A stretch of 18,841 nt of DNA from Bacteroidota bacterium (lineage in GTDB: Bacteria > Bacteroidota > Ignavibacteria > Kryptoniales > JAKASW01), in the NCBI GenBank assembly GCA_021789755.1, contig JAJYJD010000036.1:1-18841 (forward strand), written 5' to 3'. The stretch's first letter is position 1, and each line of letters starts with the position of its first letter. Made by a program: the position numbers and the translations under genes. The notes under the pieces are model-generated. The model did no database searches, was not told the DNA's origin, and was given only the letters and a program-made list of their open reading frames with translations. Positions 14,812 to 18,841 of this stretch are shown piece after piece.

Positions 14812-15003
14812 ATGGCAAAAGTCTGTGAGGTCTGCGGCAAGAAACCTGTGTATGGACACAATGTTAGTCACGCGCACAATATTACCAACCGAAGATGGAA
14901 TCCGAATCTTCAGAGCGTTCGGGCCGTGGTCGATGGTAAAATGAAGCGCATGAAGGTTTGCGCGTCCTGCATCAAGCAGGGTCGTGTCAGGAAAGCCGCC
15001 TAG
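14812..15003 (+). CDS. rpmB: 50S ribosomal protein L28
   Basis: This 63-residue basic protein is the bacterial L28 subunit of the large ribosomal particle. It opens MAKVCEVCGKKPVYGHNVSH and has the diagnostic NRRWNPNLQSVR (27-38). Two CxxC pairs (C5/C8 and C50/C53) form the zinc-binding version of L28, in contrast to the cysteine-free form found in some lineages or in paralogues. Length is normal for the short form. The ATG is supported by GGAG six bases upstream. It stands alone on the plus strand, without rpmG beside it, and converges on the permease gene. Confidence 0.97.
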   Translation: MAKVCEVCGKKPVYGHNVSHAHNITNRRWNPNLQSVRAVVDGKMKRMKVCASCIKQGRVRKAA

Positions 15004-15024
15004 CCGGCATCAGTCCGTGGGTTT

Positions 15025-15041
15025 CCGGCCTCCCCGGCCGG
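15025..15041. terminator. GC-rich hairpin between convergent genes
   Basis: CCGGCC (15025-15030) and GGCCGG (15036-15041) form a perfect six-base stem around a TCCCC loop, between the stop of rpmB and the stop of the permease gene. There is no T tract on either strand, so it would be at best a weak or factor-assisted terminator. Confidence 0.35.
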
Positions 15042-15048
15042 GAGATTG

Positions 15049-16119
15049 TCAACCAGTCCTGACTGCTTCTCTTTTCGCTTCAAGTTTCGTAATCCCGTAA
15101 GATTCGAGACCCCAGTAAGTTTCTTTTGCTACAACCCTGAACACTGTGTAAAGAGGCACGGCCAGCACCATGCCGAGCACTCCTTCCAGCTCCGCAGCGA
15201 TGAGTATCAGAAGTACTACAGTCAGCGGATGGATCGAAACCCCGCGTGAGTAAACGGCGGGCACAACGATCATGTCGTCGGTGAGTCTGATCGCCACAAA
15301 AAGAATGACTATCGGGAGCAGCATGCCGAAGTTGCCCGTCTGGACAAAGGAAACAATTATGGCAGGTACCGCTCCCACCACCGGTCCCAGGTAAGGAATC
15401 AGATTCGCTATCCCTGCCAGAGTTCCGATAACGACTGCGTATTTCACCCCCATGATAGCAAGCCCTGCGATCGACAAAGCCCCGACTATCGCGGCTTCGG
15501 TAAGCCACGCGCGAATATAGCGGCCAAGCTGAATTCCGATCTTGTGTAAGACGTTCAACGTCATCTCAAAATACCTGTTCGGAATAAGCGCCATAAACCC
15601 TCTTATGAACGCGTCTCCGTCCTTCAGGAAAAAGAAAGTCACGAACGGCACTATAACCAGGACCATCAGGATGGATCCGGCGCTCGTCAGGATTTCCAGC
15701 CATTTGCTTGCCAGCTGAATGAGTACCTGGCTGATTTTGTTCGATACATCGCCGAAATCTATAAACGGCAGCTTACTCTGTATGCTGGTCTGGACCTCTT
15801 GAATTTCCCTGGCGAAGCCCGGAGACCGAGCCGACTGCTCGATGCTTATAACCTGGTTAACAAGAGGCGGTAACACTGTTCTCAGGAGACCGACGAGTGC
15901 AAAGGCGATCAGAACGTAGGTCACAAGAATTCCGTATGCCCTCCTTAATCCCTTTACCTCCAGCCACTCGACAAGAGGCGAGAGAATAAACGTCAGCAGG
16001 ACGGATAAAATAAGAAGAATGAACACGCCTCCGAGGAGTGAGATGAACCAGAGGCCAAGAAGCAGGAATGAAACGAGAAGCATGACTTTGAAACTATTCT
16101 TCTTAAAGATCGACTGCAT
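15049..16119 (-). CDS. AI-2E / PerM family membrane transporter
   Basis: The 356-residue protein belongs to the AI-2E transporter family (PF01594, once UPF0118), whose members include TqsA, PerM and sodium/proton antiporters; the substrate cannot be inferred. About seven to eight hydrophobic segments are visible, with a soluble stretch near 80-130. Family landmarks are VPFVTFFFLKDGDAFIRGF, IPYLGPVVGAVPAIIVSF and HPLTVVLLILIAAELEGVLG near the C terminus. I chose ATG at 16119 because AAGGTG lies six bases upstream; an in-frame GTG at 16128 is three codons earlier. Either start overlaps the end of recX, indicating co-transcription. Its place after recX has no obvious functional meaning. Confidence 0.9.
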   Translation of the reverse strand: MQSIFKKNSFKVMLLVSFLLLGLWFISLLGGVFILLILSVLLTFILSPLVEWLEVKGLRRAYGILVTYVLIAFALVGLLRTVLPPLVNQVISIEQSARSPGFAREIQEVQTSIQSKLPFIDFGDVSNKISQVLIQLASKWLEILTSAGSILMVLVIVPFVTFFFLKDGDAFIRGFMALIPNRYFEMTLNVLHKIGIQLGRYIRAWLTEAAIVGALSIAGLAIMGVKYAVVIGTLAGIANLIPYLGPVVGAVPAIIVSFVQTGNFGMLLPIVILFVAIRLTDDMIVVPAVYSRGVSIHPLTVVLLILIAAELEGVLGMVLAVPLYTVFRVVAKETYWGLESYGITKLEAKREAVRTG

Positions 16120-16747
16120 CCATGTCACCTTTGAATATCTTTCGAGTCACTTTCCTGATTATGTCCCAGTCGAAACCTCTTCTTGCAAGGAACGCGGCCA
16201 GCTTTTCGGGTCTCCTGCGCGGTTCAAAACGCTTCAGAGACTTCAATTTTGATTCCGCGGCTGCAAGGGCGAGTCTCATCTGGGTCTGCTCGTCCCGCAC
16301 CTGCGACACGGCCTTCTCGACTGTTTCCTTCCCGACTCCCTTTTCCCGCAACCCTCTCTCGAGTTCCCTTCGTCCGACCGGTTTCGAAGCTGTCTTGGTT
16401 GCCACAAAAGCTTCCGCGAATTTAGCGTCGTCGATGAGGCCGAGATCACTCAGCTTTGCAATCACTCTCTCCACGATTGTCTGCGGAAAACCCTTCCTCT
16501 GAAGTCGCTGACTAAGCTCAGCAAACGTTCTCATACGGTAGTTCAGAAGCCGGCCCGCTGCAATGTACACGTCATGGAACAGTTGAGCGTCCTTTATTTC
16601 CGCGAACTTTTCTTCAGCTATTTCATCGTCGCGCCGAAGTCCGAAATCAATGACGACCTCTTTGCTCAATGTCAGCACGATGCCCCCACTGAAGGAAACT
16701 ATGAACCTGCCGCCTCTCCGGGCCTTATCAATCGACTGGACACGCAT
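16103..16747 (-). CDS. recX: Regulatory protein RecX
   Basis: RecX binds RecA filaments and modulates, usually limits, RecA recombinase and coprotease activity. The 214-residue protein has the three-repeat helical RecX layout: YRMRTFAELSQRLQRKGFP (70-88) in the first repeat, then LIDDAKFAEAFV (104-115) and GRRELERGLREKGV (125-138) in the second, and RRPEKLAAFLARRGFDWDII (178-197) in the third. An N-terminal extension of about 55 residues with beta-like sequence is common in this branch. The ATG at 16747 is 21 bases after the recA stop; the Shine-Dalgarno is weak, so translation may depend on recA. Its 3' end overlaps the permease gene by 17 bases. Confidence 0.9.
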   Translation of the reverse strand: MRVQSIDKARRGGRFIVSFSGGIVLTLSKEVVIDFGLRRDDEIAEEKFAEIKDAQLFHDVYIAAGRLLNYRMRTFAELSQRLQRKGFPQTIVERVIAKLSDLGLIDDAKFAEAFVATKTASKPVGRRELERGLREKGVGKETVEKAVSQVRDEQTQMRLALAAAESKLKSLKRFEPRRRPEKLAAFLARRGFDWDIIRKVTRKIFKGDMDAVDL

Positions 16748-16768
16748 ATCTCAGCGCAAGTTCAGCGC

Positions 16769-17848
16769 CTATTCCTTCGGCTTCCGGGTTTCCTTCGGCT
16801 TTTCGGCCTTTTCCTGCGGAGCCGGACTTCCACTGCCGCTGCTCATCGCACCGTTCATTCCGAGCTTCGACCTGATCTCGGTTTCCAGTTCCTTCAGCGA
16901 TGCCGCGTTCTCCTGGAAATACTTCTTTGCGGCTTCTCTTCCCTGGCCGAGTCTCTCGTTCTTATAAGAAAACCACGTTCCGCTTTTTTGAATCACATTT
17001 TGTTCGACACCGACGTCCAGAAGGTCGCCCACTTTCGAAATGCCCTCATTGTACGCAATGTCGAATTCTACTTCTTTGAAAGGTGGGGCCACCTTGTTCT
17101 TAACTACCTTAACACGGACTCTGTTTCCAACGACCTCCTGTCCCTCCTTGATGTGATCCCGTTTGCGTATGTCAAGTCGAAGCGCCGCATAAAACTTCAA
17201 GGCGTTACCGCCCGTTGTTGTTTCGGGGTTCCCGTAAACTACCCCGATCTTGCTTCTCAGCTGGTTTGTGAAGACAACGGAAGTATTGCTCTTGTTGATG
17301 GCTGATGTCAGCTTCCGCAGCGCCTGCGACATCAAACGAGCCTGTGCACCCATCTGGGCGTCGCCCATCTCGCCTTCAATTTCAGCCCGTGGAGTAAGCG
17401 CTGCAACGGAGTCTATCACGACCACATCGATAGCCCCGCTGCGGACGAGAGTTTCAACTATGTCGAGCGCCTGTTCGCCGAATTCGGGCTGAGACAGAAG
17501 AAGGTTGTTGGTATCGACGCCGATTCTTTTCGCATAATTCATATCGAGCGCGTGTTCCGCGTCAATGAATGCAGCAATGCCGCCTTTCCTTTGGGCTTCT
17601 GCAATCACGCTCAGACAGAGCGTCGTCTTGCCGGAGCTTTCCGGACCGAATATCTCCGTAATTCTCCCGCGGGGTATGCCGCCTATTCCCACAGCCCAGT
17701 CGAGTGAAATTGAGCCGGTAGAGATCGCATCGATTTTCGCGATCGGTCCTTCCCCCATCTTCATCACAGCGCCCTTTCCATAATCGCGCTCGATTTGGTT
17801 GAGCGCGATATCAAGCGCCTTTAGCTTAGATTCCTTTTCCTCTGCCAT
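16769..17848 (-). CDS. recA: Recombinase RecA
   Basis: RecA forms ATP-dependent filaments on single-stranded DNA, catalyses strand exchange and triggers LexA-type self-cleavage. The 359-residue sequence is complete: Walker A GPESSGKT (68-75), the catalytic Glu in DAEHA (96-100), Walker B VVVIDS (142-147), loop L1 EIEGEMGDAQMGAQARLMSQ (156-175), loop L2 with TNQLRSKIGV and GNPETTTGGNALKFYAALR, and the C-terminal region VGDLLDVGVEQ. A charged, low-complexity Lys/Glu/Pro tail (about 335-359) ends the protein. The ATG at 17848 has AAGGA (17862-17858) nine bases upstream. It lies between thpR and recX on the same strand. I saw no clear SOS operator in the 54-base gap upstream, so any promoter may lie before cinA. 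Confidence 0.99.
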   Translation of the reverse strand: MAEEKESKLKALDIALNQIERDYGKGAVMKMGEGPIAKIDAISTGSISLDWAVGIGGIPRGRITEIFGPESSGKTTLCLSVIAEAQRKGGIAAFIDAEHALDMNYAKRIGVDTNNLLLSQPEFGEQALDIVETLVRSGAIDVVVIDSVAALTPRAEIEGEMGDAQMGAQARLMSQALRKLTSAINKSNTSVVFTNQLRSKIGVVYGNPETTTGGNALKFYAALRLDIRKRDHIKEGQEVVGNRVRVKVVKNKVAPPFKEVEFDIAYNEGISKVGDLLDVGVEQNVIQKSGTWFSYKNERLGQGREAAKKYFQENAASLKELETEIRSKLGMNGAMSSGSGSPAPQEKAEKPKETRKPKE

Positions 17849-17880
17849 TTCTAATTTTCCTTTCCGGTCTCAACGACCCC

Positions 17881-17902
17881 TTCGGAGTAGTAGCCCTCCG
17901 GA
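17881..17902. other. Small hairpin between thpR and recA
   Basis: TTCGGAG (17881-17887) pairs with CTCCGGA (17896-17902), six Watson-Crick pairs plus one G-T, around an eight-base loop. It starts right after the thpR stop and sits in the recA leader. No T tract follows on the minus strand, so it may be a processing or leader structure rather than a terminator. Confidence 0.3.
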
Positions 17903-18517
17903 CTATTCTAGTAAATACTCGTTTAAAATTCTATATTCCGAGCCCGATGACTTCAAGGTGCTTTCAAAAAGTGCAATACCTCTGGGGAAGAACCGCTCGA
18001 CCGATAATTTACCTTCGCCTACGAACTTCTGCAAGTCTTCGCTCGCTCGCGATTCTGCGATACGAGTAGAGCCGCGAAAGCCGGATGCTACCGACCGTCT
18101 TTCAAAGGTTTCCCGCAACCTTGCTATCGTGATGTGAGGTTTGAACGCCCGCGATTCCGGAACAATCCCGAATTTTGCGGAAGCTGTTCTCAACGCATTC
18201 GCGAAAACAGCCAAAGATCCGTCATCCTGGCAATCGAGCCATATCCCCCGCTTTGTTTTCTCGTTGGGGAAATAGTTCATGGCGACTACCTCTGTGGCCG
18301 GTGATTGGTCAGGACAATTCCTTAACTCTTCAAGTGCTGAAGCGAAGAGACGATCAACGAAGTCCTGCCTAAAGTCCCCGATGAACTGGAGAGTGATATG
18401 CAGCTTCTCTGATCCTTCAAACTTGGCATTCGGCAGACGTGGGCGCAGTATTTCCTGCACACTGACTATTTCATTTTTCGTCTGATCAGGAAGAGTTGCG
18501 CCAAAAAACAGTCTCAC
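17903..18517 (-). CDS. thpR: RNA 2',3'-cyclic 3'-phosphodiesterase (LigT/ThpR, 2H family)
   Basis: The 204-residue protein is of the two-histidine phosphoesterase family, which opens RNA 2',3'-cyclic phosphates and can ligate 2'-5' RNA ends. It begins MRLFFGATLPDQTKNEI, the usual ThpR opening. The two catalytic HxTx motifs are HITLQFIGD (40-48) and HITIARLR (128-135). Spacing and length are normal. The GTG at 18517 is the only start available, because a stop lies just upstream in frame; GAGGA precedes it with a short three-base gap. It lies between cinA and recA on the same strand, an arrangement known from Deinococcus. The biological RNA substrate in bacteria is unclear. Confidence 0.93.
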   Translation of the reverse strand: MRLFFGATLPDQTKNEIVSVQEILRPRLPNAKFEGSEKLHITLQFIGDFRQDFVDRLFASALEELRNCPDQSPATEVVAMNYFPNEKTKRGIWLDCQDDGSLAVFANALRTASAKFGIVPESRAFKPHITIARLRETFERRSVASGFRGSTRIAESRASEDLQKFVGEGKLSVERFFPRGIALFESTLKSSGSEYRILNEYLLE

Positions 18518-18590
18518 TTGTCCTCAAGTCTTCATTATGCAAACCGTCCGTCTTTTCCCCTACACGAGGCAGGCTGATTGTCAGCGGTAT

Positions 18591-18841
18591 TCATGTCAGA
18601 CCTAAAATGCGGCGGCGCACAACCTCCAGAGCCGCCTGAGAAGTACGGTCTTTGAAGCGCAGGCGCTCGTCAGGGAACATGTATTTATTGACGATCGTCC
18701 CCACAGAGTCGGAAACTCCGATGAACACGAGGCCGACCGGTTTGTCCGGCGTACCACCCGTGGGTCCCGCGATGCCGGTGACCGAAATGCCGATGTCTGT
18801 TTTTGAAACCGCCCTGATACCCTCAGCCATCGCGCGGGCAA
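18591..18841 (-). CDS. cinA: CinA C-terminal domain (nicotinamide-nucleotide amidohydrolase), 5' part outside window
   Basis: Only the last 83 codons are visible. They read ARAMAEGIRAVSKTDIGISV, then TGIAGPTGGTPDKPVG, the signature of the CinA_C/PncC domain that deamidates nicotinamide mononucleotide in pyridine-nucleotide salvage. The ending DRTSQAALEVVRRRI is typical. Whether an N-terminal MoCF-like domain is present, as in full-length CinA, cannot be seen; a stand-alone PncC is possible. cinA beside recA is a recurring arrangement in several phyla, which favours CinA. The stop is a TGA at 18591, 73 bases before the thpR start. The frame continues through the window edge, so the methionine at 18830 is internal. 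Confidence 0.9.
   Translation of the reverse strand, partial: ARAMAEGIRAVSKTDIGISVTGIAGPTGGTPDKPVGLVFIGVSDSVGTIVNKYMFPDERLRFKDRTSQAALEVVRRRILGLT

Noticed and set aside
16574..17305. Plus-strand open frame of 243 codons opposite recX and recA
   Set aside because: It lies on the antisense strand of two certain genes, has no recognisable domain, and its composition is that expected from reading codon-biased genes backwards.
17849..17902. Possible SOS (LexA) operator upstream of recA
   Set aside because: No convincing palindrome of a known LexA type is visible in this gap; only a short hairpin is present, and the transcript may start before cinA.

Overview
The window holds a surface-polysaccharide biosynthesis locus on the minus strand (1-14367), an intergenic divide (14368-14811), and a housekeeping block (14812-18841) with rpmB on the plus strand and a PerM-like permease, recX, recA, thpR and cinA on the minus strand. 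Base composition looks close to even. Strong Shine-Dalgarno sites and several TTG/GTG starts, the RecA sequence, and the style of the intergenic repeats suggest a bacterium of the Bacteroidota/Chlorobiota/Ignavibacteriota group. That placement is a tentative inference; typical Bacteroidia use weak Shine-Dalgarno sites, so a Chlorobi/Ignavibacteria-like lineage fits better.

Polysaccharide locus, in transcription order (right to left). Nucleotide-sugar synthesis comes first: rmlB, a WbpA/WecC-type UDP-N-acetylhexosamine 6-dehydrogenase and a WecB-type UDP-GlcNAc 2-epimerase. A Wzz-like chain-length protein, a Wzy-like polymerase/ligase and a Wzx-like flippase follow, then a SAM methyltransferase and a GT4 glycosyltransferase. 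The junctions are very tight (ATGA, GTGA and TGATG overlaps), as in one translationally coupled operon. A roughly 410-bp non-coding break (4527-4935) carries decayed inverted repeats. A second block follows: another GT4 enzyme, a membrane GT2 enzyme, a polyprenyl-phosphate sugar-1-phosphate transferase (the likely initiating enzyme) and a DPM1-like GT2 enzyme cut by the window edge. Together these describe a Wzx/Wzy-dependent pathway: a first sugar-phosphate is loaded on undecaprenyl phosphate, GT4/GT2 enzymes extend it with sugars that probably include a HexNAc-uronic acid and a 6-deoxyhexose derivative, and the repeat unit is flipped, polymerised and length-controlled. No outer-membrane exporter and no tyrosine-kinase domain are in view, so O-antigen and exopolysaccharide cannot be told apart here.

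Housekeeping block. rpmB has its own promoter and converges on the permease gene. cinA, thpR, recA, recX and the permease gene run on the minus strand in that order with short gaps or overlaps; a cinA-ligT/thpR-recA arrangement is known from other bacteria, for example Deinococcus.

I see no insertion sequence, CRISPR array, tRNA, rRNA or phage gene. I did not find a convincing previously undescribed system. The most unusual material is in the two intergenic regions (4527-4935 and 14368-14811), which carry degenerate inverted-repeat tracts, and in the uncertain substrate order of the dehydrogenase/epimerase pair.
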